NCBI RefSeq assembly: GCF_016899955.1
Contig: NZ_JACJJL010000008.1
Location: forward strand, 1 to 64,000
Direction of reading: 5' to 3'
Length of the DNA stretch: 64,000 nucleotides
Source: Marseilla massiliensis
GTDB lineage: Bacteria > Bacteroidota > Bacteroidia > Bacteroidales > Bacteroidaceae
Shown: in pieces, positions 8,704-17,086 of the stretch
How the letters are laid out: each line of letters starts with the position of its first letter
Position numbering within the stretch: position 1 is the first letter of the stretch
Notes under the pieces: model-generated
The model's database searches: none
Told to the model about the DNA's origin: nothing
What the model saw: only the letters and a program-made list of their open reading frames with translations
Program-made: the position numbers and the translations under genes

Positions 8704-9993
8704 TCACTTAAGCCACGACCAGCGCTCGCCCCAGTCGTCCATCACCTCGGTGCGCCATTTATATATTGTTGCCCCTCCCTGTAATATAGAGTAAAACAGC
8801 TCGGGCGAGCTCTTGTCTGTCCACCAATTGCGGCCCAGACTATAGTCGGTGGGCCTACGCCGGCCGGGCCATGAGTTAGATATCGTCACCGCGCCGCTCT
8901 GCGCCGGGAACCCATCGACATCAGAAACGATGGTGTAAGGCAGCGTGCCGAGGGTGTAAGTGGAATATCTCGCCATATAGTCGCCACCGCCCATGTAGTA
9001 GCCCTGCCAGCTCTGCCGCGCGATGTTGAGCGTCACGCAGGGCCGCCCCACCATTGAGTCGGGCAGTTCGGGGCCGGCCACATGAAACTCGATGATGGCG
9101 TAGTTCTGCACCGTGTCGGCAGCGGTAGCCGCACGTCGGAACACCACCCTCGGGCTCCTGTCACACGGTTCGAAGCTCCCACCCCACGACTCACGGGTTG
9201 GGTCGGCCGGGTCGCCGTCCATCATGTAGAGCAATGCCGGCGTGTCGCCCATCTTGGGCCGCCCTCCCAGATACGAGCCGAAGTCGGCCCCGAGCGCCCC
9301 TGCCCCCTTGGCAAAGTAGTCATAGAAGCCCTTGTTATACTTGTCGTCCTTCTTCCCGTCGGCAATGAAAGCGCGATAGGCCACGTTGTTCTCAATGAAC
9401 CACAGGTCGGGGAAGTTCTCAACGATGTACACGTAGCTGTTTATGCCCCACTTCTTGTTAGGCCCTCCAATCCAATAGACGCGTATCTTAGGGGCTATGT
9501 CGGGCGCGTCGTGCAGGGCTTGGGCCAGGTCGTCGAGGCCGCCCCACACCAGCACATACAGCGGTTTGGCGCTTTCCTTGCGGGCGCATCTCACAATCCA
9601 GTCAGAGCCTTCGGTCGGCGTGGAGTATCCGCAAAGCGGAGCACCCCCCTTGCGCCCCTGCTTAGTCAACGCGCGCAGGCTGTCGGGGTGGGCCAGCCCC
9701 GGCGCATGCTGCCTGAGCCGGGGCAGGTCGCGCTCATAGACGCCTATCATGCGGAGTATCTCTGCGGCGCTGCCATCGCCGTAGGACGGCGACGACACGA
9801 TGCCCCCGGTTGCGAACTCGTCGTTGTACATGAGGAAATGCGCCATCGACTGGTTGTCGTCCGGGTCGGTGCCACCAATGTCGGTGCTTATCAGTATGCG
9901 CGGCTTCTCTGTCGGTTTCACCCTCGCCTGCACGCCTGAGCATACGCCCATCAGCAATACGGCCATTGCCGTTAGTATGGTCTTTGTCTACAT
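8704..9993 (-). pseudogene. Secreted DUF1593 / nucleoside-hydrolase-like protein with TAG as second codon
   Basis: The protein body is intact. After a signal sequence it starts KPRILISTDIGGTDPDDNQS, the Asp-rich metal- and ribose-binding signature of inosine-uridine nucleoside hydrolases as seen in DUF1593 proteins. It continues with VWGGLDDLAQAL and a C-terminal beta-sandwich region to WGERWSWLK. Reading the natural start at 9993 gives ATG TAG ACA AAG ACC ATA CTA, that is M-stop-TKTILTA, where MKTKTILTA would be an ordinary signal peptide. The next in-frame ATG (9966) gives 420 residues but a signal peptide without its basic N-region, so export would probably suffer. Members are found in polysaccharide-degrading Bacteroidota; the substrate is unknown. 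It has no operon partner here. Confidence 0.75.
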
Positions 9994-10465
9994 TTTATAT
10001 AGTTTTAGTGTGTATATAATATCTGTTATCAAGCATTGATACGGCCACGTTGCGTCTTCCATAAGCTGCTATGTATGCTGCTGCACTATGGGTGCAGGCG
10101 CATGGGGCCGATTAGGCATTTGCAAAAATAGCAAAAAACAACGTAACGGCCAACTGCCCGCACATAATTTTCACATCATACGACACTATTCCGAAACTTC
10201 ACACAATCTGATTATAATGCTAAATGCAAAAGAGTTGGCCGGAATTAGCATGAGTTATCACTCAATGAGCTCGCTCTTGTAGGTAGCAGACATCCCCCCA
10301 AAAGCTGCTGTCCGCCAAATTCGGGCTACCACAATGAATCCCAACTCCCGCCAACTCAATATAACCACCTGGCAACTTGCGGGCATTCATAATTGTTCTT
10401 GTTGCAAAACAGCATTCTCTATACAGGAACGCCAAGACCGTCAACGCCGCATGCAGACGCGGCAT
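9994..10465. other. Intergenic region between the DUF1593 gene and the guaA terminator
   Basis: No coding sequence, RNA gene or repeat is recognised. The short open frames lack protein character. Confidence 0.5.
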
Positions 10466-10518
10466 AAAAAAATCCCCATGATGTGGCGGGCACAGCCCTA
10501 CCGCACCATGGGGATTTT
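10466..10518 (-). terminator. Rho-independent terminator of guaA
   Basis: Just after the guaA stop on the minus strand, an AATCCCCATG arm pairs with CATGGGGATT across a short GC-rich interior. A run of seven T residues follows on the transcribed side. Confidence 0.85.
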
Positions 10519-10542
10519 GTAAAAGCGGAAGCAGGCCGGAGG

Positions 10543-12087
10543 TCACTCCCACTCTATTGTCGAAGGTGGTTTTGAAGAGATGTCATAGCAAACGCGGTTG
10601 ACCCCTTTCACCTTATTTATAATCTCGTTTGACACCTTTGCAAGGAAGTCGTAGGGCAGCCTCGCCCAGTCGGCCGTCATGGCATCGGTGCTGGTCACGG
10701 CGCGCAAAGCCACGGGATGCTCATACGTGCGCTCGTCGCCCATAACGCCTACGCTGCGTATGTTTGACAGCAACACGGCCCCGGCCTGCCATACCTTGTC
10801 GTAAAGCGGCTCGCCGTCTTCGCAGATGTAGCTCACCAGATTGTTCAGATAGATGTCGTCGGCCTCCTGAAGGATGCTCACCCTCTCGCGTGTTATGTCG
10901 CCAAGTATGCGCACGGCCAGGCCCGGTCCGGGGAAGGGGTGGCGCTTGATGAGCCGTTCTGGCATGCCGAGCTCGTAGCCCACGCGGCGCACCTCGTCTT
11001 TGAAGAGCCACTTCAGCGGCTCGCACAGCTTCAGGTGCATGTCCTTGGGCAGTCCGCCAACGTTGTGGTGGCTCTTTATCACCATGCCCGTGATGCTAAG
11101 GCTCTCTATCCTGTCGGGGTAGATGGTGCCCTGGGCGAGCCACTTGGCATCGGTTATCTTCTTGGCTTCGGCGTTGAACACCTCGACGAAGTCGCGCCCT
11201 ATTATCTTTCGTTTCTGCTCGGGGTCGGTCACACCGGCAAGGTCGGCAAAGAACTTCTCGCTCGCGTCGATGCCTATCACGTTGAGCCCAAGGCCCTGGT
11301 ATGCGTCCATCACCTTGTTAAACTCGTTCTTGCGGAGCATTCCGTGGTCTACGAATATGCAGGTGAGGTTGTGGCCTATGGCCTTGTTAAGCAGCACAGC
11401 ACACACCGAAGAGTCTACCCCGCCCGACAGGCCGAGTATCACCCGGTCGTTGCCAAGCTGCTCCTTGAGCTCTGCCACGGTGGTCTCTACAAACGAGGCC
11501 GGGCTCCACTCCTGGCGGCTGCCGCAGATGTCGACCACGAAGTTGCGCAGAAGCTGCTTGCCCTGGGTGGTATGGAACACCTCGGGATGGAACTGCACGG
11601 CCCACAGCGGATTTGTGTCGCTGGCGTAAGCGGCATACTTCACGCTGCCCGTAGAAGCTATTACGCGACAGTCGGAGGGTATGGCCGTGATGGTGTCGCC
11701 ATGGCTCATCCACACCTGCGAGTTGGCGTCGAACCCCTTGAAGAGCGGGTTCCCGGCTTCAAACCACTGCAGATGGGCACGCCCATACTCGCGGGTATCG
11801 GTCTTTTCGACCTTGCCGCCACCCGAGTTGGCAATGAACTGCGCCCCGTAACAGATGCCAAGTACCGGCAGGCGGCCCACAAACTGGCTGAGGTCGGCCT
11901 TAAACGCCTCGGGGTCGTGCACCGAATAGGGTGAGCCGCTGAGGATGACGCCAATCACAGACGGGTCGTCTTTAGGGAACTTGTTGTACGGAAGAACCTC
12001 ACAGAATGTGTCGAGCTCCCTCACGCGGCGCCCGATGAGCTGCGTGGTTTGTGAGCCAAAGTCGAGGATAATGATCTTCTGTTGCAT
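10543..12087 (-). CDS. guaA: GMP synthase (glutamine-hydrolysing)
   Basis: 514 residues, the normal full length. It converts XMP to GMP with glutamine and ATP in the cytoplasm. The N-terminal class I amidotransferase starts [20 protein letters not shown] and has the nucleophile in GICYGAQF. The ATP-pyrophosphatase domain has the P-loop LSGGVDSSV. The C-terminal dimerisation domain ends in the conserved KPPSTIEWE. It is a monocistronic unit with its own consensus promoter (12150-12181) and terminator (10466-10518). Confidence 0.97.
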   Translation of the reverse strand: MQQKIIILDFGSQTTQLIGRRVRELDTFCEVLPYNKFPKDDPSVIGVILSGSPYSVHDPEAFKADLSQFVGRLPVLGICYGAQFIANSGGGKVEKTDTREYGRAHLQWFEAGNPLFKGFDANSQVWMSHGDTITAIPSDCRVIASTGSVKYAAYASDTNPLWAVQFHPEVFHTTQGKQLLRNFVVDICGSRQEWSPASFVETTVAELKEQLGNDRVILGLSGGVDSSVCAVLLNKAIGHNLTCIFVDHGMLRKNEFNKVMDAYQGLGLNVIGIDASEKFFADLAGVTDPEQKRKIIGRDFVEVFNAEAKKITDAKWLAQGTIYPDRIESLSITGMVIKSHHNVGGLPKDMHLKLCEPLKWLFKDEVRRVGYELGMPERLIKRHPFPGPGLAVRILGDITRERVSILQEADDIYLNNLVSYICEDGEPLYDKVWQAGAVLLSNIRSVGVMGDERTYEHPVALRAVTSTDAMTADWARLPYDFLAKVSNEIINKVKGVNRVCYDISSKPPSTIEWE

Positions 12088-12149
12088 ACTATGTAATTAA
12101 AGTTATTAGCCCAACACCCGACATCGACAAGACATCAGGTTTTTAAATG

Positions 12150-12181
12150 CAAAGTTACAACAAAAATGCAATACCGCCAAA
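12150..12181 (-). promoter_or_regulatory. guaA promoter, Bacteroidota type
   Basis: On the minus strand a -33 TTTG (12181-12178) is followed after 20 bp by a -7 TAACTTTG (12157-12150). The distance to the start codon is about 60 bp. The -33 box lies inside a CAAACGGGCC string similar to the core of the intergenic repeat family. The remaining intergenic DNA to 12389 shows nothing else. Confidence 0.75.
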
Positions 12182-12389
12182 CGGGCCGCTGTGTATTTTA
12201 GGCAGAAGCAAACGGAAATGGCACGGCAAGCCCGGGCGACGCCCGTTTGGCCCGGAAAACATGCCCGCTGGCGGCTGACGCCAACCATGGCCTAACGCCC
12301 TCGAGCCCGAACGGAGCCCGCGGCCACCATGCAGCCGGCGTGAATGCTGCCTTGGCGCCATGCTGGCGGGGCGCCAAGGCCTACGGGCT

Positions 12390-13166
12390 TCACCCCACCG
12401 GCGCGGCCCCGGCACCGCCCCCGGCGCCGGCCACAAACTCTTCGGCGGCAGCAAGCGTGTCGAGCTTGCCCACGTCGAGCAGCCTGAGTCGGGGCATCAG
12501 GCATCCGCGTATGTCGGCCTGGGCACAGGCACGGAGATAGAAATCGATGATGCCAAACTTGTCGGGAAACGGCTGCATGAGCGGAAACAGGCGGGGCGAG
12601 AACACGTGTATGCCCGAGAAGGCGTACATGCGGCACGACCGCGGGTCAAGACCTGGATAAGGACTGCGCACCTCGCCCGTCTCAATGTTTGTCCACCCTA
12701 CGAGCCTCATGTCGGCCGAGAAGAGCAGATAGCGCTTGGTCTGTCGCTCGCTGACAAGCAGCGTGGCATCGGGCCCGGCCGCCGAGGCATAGAATGAAGC
12801 CAGCTGCACGTTGCTCATAATGTCGACATTGTGTATCAGTATTGGCGCATCGCCGCAGAAGAGCGGCGCCGCCTTCTTCAGTCCGCCGCCCGTATCGAGC
12901 AGCCTGTCGGTCTCGTCGGATATGCGTATGTCCATCCCGAAGTTGTCGTTGTCGGCCAAGTAGCGGGTTATCTGGCCTGAAAAATGGTGCACATTGACCA
13001 CCACCCGCCCCACCCCGGCGTCGCGAAGCCCCATCAGCACCCGCCACAGCAGCGGGCGGCCGCCAACGCTCACCATGGCCTTGGGCATGGTGTCGGTGAG
13101 CGGCTTGAGCCGCGTGCCGAGCCCGGCGGCAAATACCATTGCCTGCATCCTGGCGCCGGCGCTCAT
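12390..13166 (-). CDS. Sugar-1-phosphate nucleotidyltransferase, MurU-like
   Basis: 258 residues. The signature VFAAGLGTRLKPLTDTMPK at the N-terminus is the nucleotide-binding loop of NTP-transferases. LLDTGGGLKKA and HNVDI match the sugar-binding and metal-binding parts. The start at 13166 was chosen because its ATG overlaps the stop of the upstream gene as ATGA, indicating translational coupling. That upstream gene is an AmgK-like kinase, so by analogy with Pseudomonas AmgK/MurU the enzyme probably makes UDP-MurNAc from MurNAc-1-phosphate in cell-wall recycling. Substrate choice is inferred from context; a UDP-GlcNAc or other hexose role is possible. Confidence 0.8.
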   Translation of the reverse strand: MSAGARMQAMVFAAGLGTRLKPLTDTMPKAMVSVGGRPLLWRVLMGLRDAGVGRVVVNVHHFSGQITRYLADNDNFGMDIRISDETDRLLDTGGGLKKAAPLFCGDAPILIHNVDIMSNVQLASFYASAAGPDATLLVSERQTKRYLLFSADMRLVGWTNIETGEVRSPYPGLDPRSCRMYAFSGIHVFSPRLFPLMQPFPDKFGIIDFYLRACAQADIRGCLMPRLRLLDVGKLDTLAAAEEFVAGAGGGAGAAPVG

Positions 13167-14725
13167 GGCTGTGGGCCCTCCTTGCCCTTGCTGCGTGCCT
13201 CGAGCACAGTGGATATGCCTTGCTCGCGGTGCACTATGCGCACCTCTACGCCAAACTTGCCGTTGATGTGCTCGGCCAGATGCTGCGCGCTGTAGACGCT
13301 GCGGTGCTGTCCGCCGGTGCACCCGAAGCAGAACATCAGGTCGGTGAAGCCCCGCTGCATGTAGCGGCGCACGTGGGCGTCGGCCAACTTATATACGCTC
13401 TCGAGGAAAACCAGTATCTCGCCGTCGTCTTCGAGGAAGCGTATCACCGGCTCGTCGAGCCCCGTCAGCTTCTTGTAGGGCTCATAGCGGCCGGGGTTGT
13501 GGGTGCTGCGGCAGTCGAACACATAGCCGCCTCCGTTGCCCGACTCGTCGGCCGGTATGCCGTTGCGGTAGGCAAAGCTGAACACCCTGACCACGAGCGG
13601 CCCGCGCCCGTCGTACTTTGAAAACGTGGCAGGGCCGTCTTGCGGGTGCGCCTTGTAAACGTTGGTGTGGGCCGTGCGGTAGCCGTCGGCCCTGTTGAGG
13701 GCGGGCTGCTCTATCGTGGCAAACCGGGGCAGGGCCGTGAGCCGCCTCAACATGTCCATCATATACGGGTATGGGAAGCACTTCAGGCCGAGCATCTCTC
13801 GCAGGTTTTGTATGGCCGGCGGTATGGAGTCGATGAAGTGGCGCTTCTGTTCGAAGTATCCGCGGAAGCCGTATGCACCGAGCACCTGCAGCGTGCGGAA
13901 CAAGACGAAGCGGCTGAGCTGCTCTACGAAGTGGCGCACCGAGGGCACCTCGGTGTAGTTCTTCAGCGACTCGTAGTACTCGTACACCAGTTCGCGGCGC
14001 AGCTTATGCGAGTAGCGGGCCGACGCCTGCCACAGAAACGAGGCCACGTCGTAGTAATACGGGCCGCGCCGCCCGCCCTGGAAGTCGATGAACCACGGGT
14101 TGCCGCGCCCGTCGAGCATAACGTTGCGCGCCTGGAAGTCGCGGTACATGAAACTGTCGGCGCGCTCTGCCGTGAGGTCTTTGGCAAAGAGCCGGAAGTC
14201 GGCCTCGAGCTTCAGCTCGTGGAAATCGAGCTCGGTGGGCTTGAGGAAGCAATACTTGAAATAGTTGAGGTCGAACAGAACGCTGTCCATGTTGAACTCG
14301 GGCTGCGGGTAGCAGTGGCTGAAGTCGAGCCCGCGGGCGCCCCTTATCTGTATGTCGGGCAGCTCCCTGATGGTGCGCACGAGCAGCTCTTTCTCGTTGA
14401 CATTGTAGCGCCCTCCGGCCTCCCTACCACCGGCAATGGCGTCGAAGAGCGACACCGAGCCGAGGTCGGTCTGCAGGTAGCACAGCTCGTCGTCGCTCAC
14501 GGCGAGCACACGCGGCACGGGCAGGCGCCTCTTGTTGAAGTGATTGCTGAGGTAAACGAACGCATGGTCTTCGTCGCGGCTCGTGCCCACCACGCCGACC
14601 ACGGTAGCCCCGTCGGCATCGGCCATGCGGTAATACTCGCGGTTGCTGCCTGCCTGAGGCAGCTTCTGCACGTTGGCCGGGGCCTCTCCGGCCCACTGCC
14701 GGTATAAATCTATCAGTCTTTGCAT
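13163..14725 (-). CDS. Fusion of an AmgK-like sugar kinase (APH fold) and a RapZ C-terminal domain
   Basis: 520 residues in two parts. Residues 1 to about 330 form an aminoglycoside-phosphotransferase-fold kinase, with LPQAGSNREYYR near the start, the catalytic loop SFMYRDFQARNVML and the metal-binding WFIDFQGG. This is the form seen in the anomeric MurNAc/GlcNAc kinase AmgK. Residues about 370-510 match the RapZ C-terminal domain, with VRVFSFAYRNGIP, VFDCRSTHNPGR and the phosphate-binding GCTGGQHRSV. In RapZ this domain senses glucosamine-6-phosphate. The Walker-A part of RapZ is absent. The gene is coupled by ATGA overlap to the MurU-like gene. Kinase activity controlled by an amino-sugar phosphate is a reasonable inference. 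Confidence 0.85.
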   Translation of the reverse strand: MQRLIDLYRQWAGEAPANVQKLPQAGSNREYYRMADADGATVVGVVGTSRDEDHAFVYLSNHFNKRRLPVPRVLAVSDDELCYLQTDLGSVSLFDAIAGGREAGGRYNVNEKELLVRTIRELPDIQIRGARGLDFSHCYPQPEFNMDSVLFDLNYFKYCFLKPTELDFHELKLEADFRLFAKDLTAERADSFMYRDFQARNVMLDGRGNPWFIDFQGGRRGPYYYDVASFLWQASARYSHKLRRELVYEYYESLKNYTEVPSVRHFVEQLSRFVLFRTLQVLGAYGFRGYFEQKRHFIDSIPPAIQNLREMLGLKCFPYPYMMDMLRRLTALPRFATIEQPALNRADGYRTAHTNVYKAHPQDGPATFSKYDGRGPLVVRVFSFAYRNGIPADESGNGGGYVFDCRSTHNPGRYEPYKKLTGLDEPVIRFLEDDGEILVFLESVYKLADAHVRRYMQRGFTDLMFCFGCTGGQHRSVYSAQHLAEHINGKFGVEVRIVHREQGISTVLEARSKGKEGPQP

Positions 14726-14845
14726 ATCTCAAAATATGTTGTGGCATTGCTGTCTACGGCAGCCGCCGCCCCCACACGGCAGCGGGCGGCACAGGCCCGG
14801 GCCGGCATGGCCCGCCAGCGGCTTGCCGCCAATGCTTTGCCAATG

Positions 14846-14877
14846 CAAAGTTAATGCAAAATTACGGAAAAAACAAG
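14846..14877 (-). promoter_or_regulatory. Promoter of the AmgK/RapZ-murU operon
   Basis: Minus strand -7 TAACTTTG (14853-14846) with a near-consensus CTTG (14877-14874) 20 bp upstream. A second -7-like box TAATTTTG lies at 14864-14857. It lies 120 bp before the start codon. Confidence 0.65.
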
Positions 14878-15043
14878 TGGTAGGCCCTATTTTTGCGACC
14901 GTCGAGAACCATGCAGACACACCGATGGCTACAGGCATCCCGACTTGGTGCTTGCATCTTATCGCGTGTAAACAAAAGCGATTGTTTCTGGCAAAGACAG
15001 CAACAACGGGCAAACGCCTGGCATCCAACGGGTTGCCACAGCC

Positions 15044-15120
15044 GCCAAACAGCATTGCAAAACGGCCCTTTCGGATTGGCGAAACGGGCCATACGGCCAT
15101 GCAAAAAGGCCCGTAACGGA
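15044..15120. repeat. Intergenic palindromic repeat, GCAAAACGGGCC family
   Basis: Alternating units in both orientations: ATTGCAAAACGGCCC, GGCGAAACGGGCCAT, ATGCAAAAAGGCCCGT. It lies between the pabC stop and the AmgK/RapZ promoter. Confidence 0.65.
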
Positions 15121-15208
15121 AAGCCGTACGGGGCGCATGGCTGCGAGAGAAGGGATGTTGTAAAACAAATTCAATGCCCGGCCTGCCAACCGCATGCGCA
15201 CTGGCGGC

Positions 15209-15796
15209 TCAGCGTATGCTGCCCGACGGCAGGCAACATGCGCCCCAGGGTATCATGGCATTGAAGAGCATGATGTGCGAGAAACGCGGTATGTCGACCA
15301 CTCTGATGTCGAGCTCGCCCACCACTCCGTCGCGCAGCAATGCCGCCCGCCGCGTGCCGGGCAGCAACGGATGGCGCGGCGTGAACCACTCGCGGCCGTC
15401 GCCGAAGGCCACGTTAGCTATCGACGTGTCGGCCACCATGCCGCGCCTCACGATGAGCACATCGTCGCAGTCGCCCCGCATAGCGAATGCACGGTCTATC
15501 TGCCGGCGGTCTTCAAACTTGTAGCCATAGTCTATGTCGGCCTCCACGAGGCGCAGCGTGGCCACAGGACGCATGGCATACGGCGCATAAGTTACGCTCT
15601 CGGCACCACCGCGCCCGTAAACCACGCGGCACTTCACCCCATCCCACCCGGGGTCGAGGCTCAGGATGCCAGCCAGGCTCACCCCCGGGCTGCCGGGAAA
15701 GAAACGGGCCATGGTGGCATCTACGCGGGCCTGGTGCAGCTGCAGGTTGCACGCCTGTCCGCGCTCAACCCTTATCGTCTCAATAAACCGGCACAT
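15209..15796 (-). CDS. pabC: Aminotransferase class IV, probable aminodeoxychorismate lyase
   Basis: 195 residues. It would release p-aminobenzoate from aminodeoxychorismate for folate synthesis, using PLP. Seen motifs are FIETIRVERG at the start, DYGYKFEDRRQI containing the likely PLP lysine, and VADTSIANVAF, then TPRHPLLPGTRR near the C-terminus. It is shorter than E. coli PabC (269) but like the compact Bacteroidota form. Its start overlaps the end of pabB by 17 bp, so the two are translationally linked. That linkage is the main reason to prefer PabC over a branched-chain or D-amino-acid transaminase. Confidence 0.8.
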   Translation of the reverse strand: MCRFIETIRVERGQACNLQLHQARVDATMARFFPGSPGVSLAGILSLDPGWDGVKCRVVYGRGGAESVTYAPYAMRPVATLRLVEADIDYGYKFEDRRQIDRAFAMRGDCDDVLIVRRGMVADTSIANVAFGDGREWFTPRHPLLPGTRRAALLRDGVVGELDIRVVDIPRFSHIMLFNAMIPWGACCLPSGSIR

Positions 15797-16769
15797 ACAC
15801 TTTCTGCTTCATCTCTTCATACTCTGAGAGCAGGTCGCTCTTGGCTGTTATGCCGCCACCGGCCTTGAAGCAGAGCTCACCGTCGGCACCCTGCTCCACA
15901 TAGCGTATCATCACCGCGCTGTCTACCATCCGCCCGTCGGAATAGCCCATCACGCCGGTGTAGAAGCCACGCTCGTAGGTCTCGGCCCGGCTTATTATCT
16001 CCATGGTCTTGCGCTTTGGCGCCCCCGTTATCGACCCGGCGGGCAACTGCGAAAACAGTATCTGTCCCATGCGCCGGCCGTAGCCCGGCAGCAGGTCGCC
16101 GCATATCTCAGAACTGGTCTGGCATATCGGGCCGCGGTTGGTGTCTATGCGCTCGCAATAACGGTAGCGGGCCACACGCACATTGCCGGCCACCATCGAC
16201 AGGTCGTTGCGTATCAGGTCGACAATGGTGGCGTGCTCGGCGGCCTCTTTCACGCTGTCCATCAGCTCGCGCTCGGCTTCCGGCCTCGACAGGCTGGCTG
16301 TGCCCTTCATGGGATACGACCGTATGACGCCGCCGTCGATGCGCACAAACGACTCAGGCGAGAAACATACGAAACGGTCTTTGAGCCAAAGCCTGTAGCG
16401 GGCATCGGCGCAAAGGAACATCTCGAGCAAGGGCATGTCGGTCTCTAACGGCACGCGGCAGGTGTAGTTGACAAGGTAGCTGTTGCCTGCCTTGATATTG
16501 CTCACAACGGTATCGAAGCCACGCCGGTAGTCGTCGAGGCTCTCGGGGGTGTAGCCCCACTGCGGCGCCGACGGCCTGCGGCGGCGCTTGCCGGCGCCAT
16601 TGCCCGTGCCGCCGAAGTCAAACAGGCACTCGGCGGCATCCACGTCGGCCACTGGCTCGACGTAGGCGCGGCTCCCGTCGTAGTCTATGATGAAAAGGAA
16701 TGGCGTGCGCTCAGCGTAGAGCGCATCGATGCGACTGATGGCATCGTGCCTGCAAAGCTGCTGCATCAT
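15780..16769 (-). CDS. pabB: Aminodeoxychorismate synthase component I
   Basis: 329 residues, starting at the MMQQLCRHD methionine; the open frame further upstream is non-coding. Chorismate-binding signatures are SYPMKGTASL (the lysine here is typical of PabB and not TrpE), DLIRNDLSMVA, AGSITGAPKRKTMEII, GFYTGVMGY and AGGGITAKSD. It lacks the N-terminal half of E. coli PabB, as is usual for the short Bacteroidota form. It aminates chorismate using ammonia from a PabA-type amidotransferase, which is not in this window. It is followed by pabC with overlap. Confidence 0.9.
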   Translation of the reverse strand: MMQQLCRHDAISRIDALYAERTPFLFIIDYDGSRAYVEPVADVDAAECLFDFGGTGNGAGKRRRRPSAPQWGYTPESLDDYRRGFDTVVSNIKAGNSYLVNYTCRVPLETDMPLLEMFLCADARYRLWLKDRFVCFSPESFVRIDGGVIRSYPMKGTASLSRPEAERELMDSVKEAAEHATIVDLIRNDLSMVAGNVRVARYRYCERIDTNRGPICQTSSEICGDLLPGYGRRMGQILFSQLPAGSITGAPKRKTMEIISRAETYERGFYTGVMGYSDGRMVDSAVMIRYVEQGADGELCFKAGGGITAKSDLLSEYEEMKQKVYVPVY

Positions 16770-16807
16770 GACGCCCTGTGTGTAGTTTTGTTCTGGTACA
16801 TATTGTG

Positions 16808-16815
16808 CAAAGATA
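16808..16815 (-). promoter_or_regulatory. -7 box of the pabB-pabC promoter
   Basis: TATCTTTG on the minus strand, 39 bp before the pabB start. No good -33 TTTG is seen at the expected spacing. Confidence 0.5.
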
Positions 16816-17020
16816 CGAATTTTCCACGATGCACAGACTGCATCCGGCGGCCATTGTATGTACAACACACCCATTTTAACCCAAAAAAATTCATTTTCCA
16901 CCAAAACAACAGGCACAGGGCGCAATGTAAACAGGAATGGGCCAGCCTGAGAAAGGCCAAGCCTATGCACATCGGGCAAATGACCCGGCAAAACGGCACA
17001 GCCCCCACGCACAAACAAAA

Positions 17021-17062
17021 ACAACCGGGCCGCCCCCGCCTTGCAGGGTGCAGCCCGGTTGT
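17021..17062 (-). terminator. Terminator of the DUF4450-like gene
   Basis: Downstream of the stop on the minus strand, ACAACCGGGC pairs with GCCCGGTTGT around a GC-rich loop. The transcribed side continues into a T-rich run (TTTTTGTTTG). Confidence 0.8.
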
Positions 17063-17086
17063 TGCATTGCGGCCCGCAGGCCGTTG

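Noticed and set aside
6719..9990. The idea that TAG is read as an amino acid in this genome
   Set aside because: TAG is an ordinary terminator of the intact LRR gene (2653-2655), and other broken genes use TAA, TGA or frameshifts, so recoding does not explain the set.
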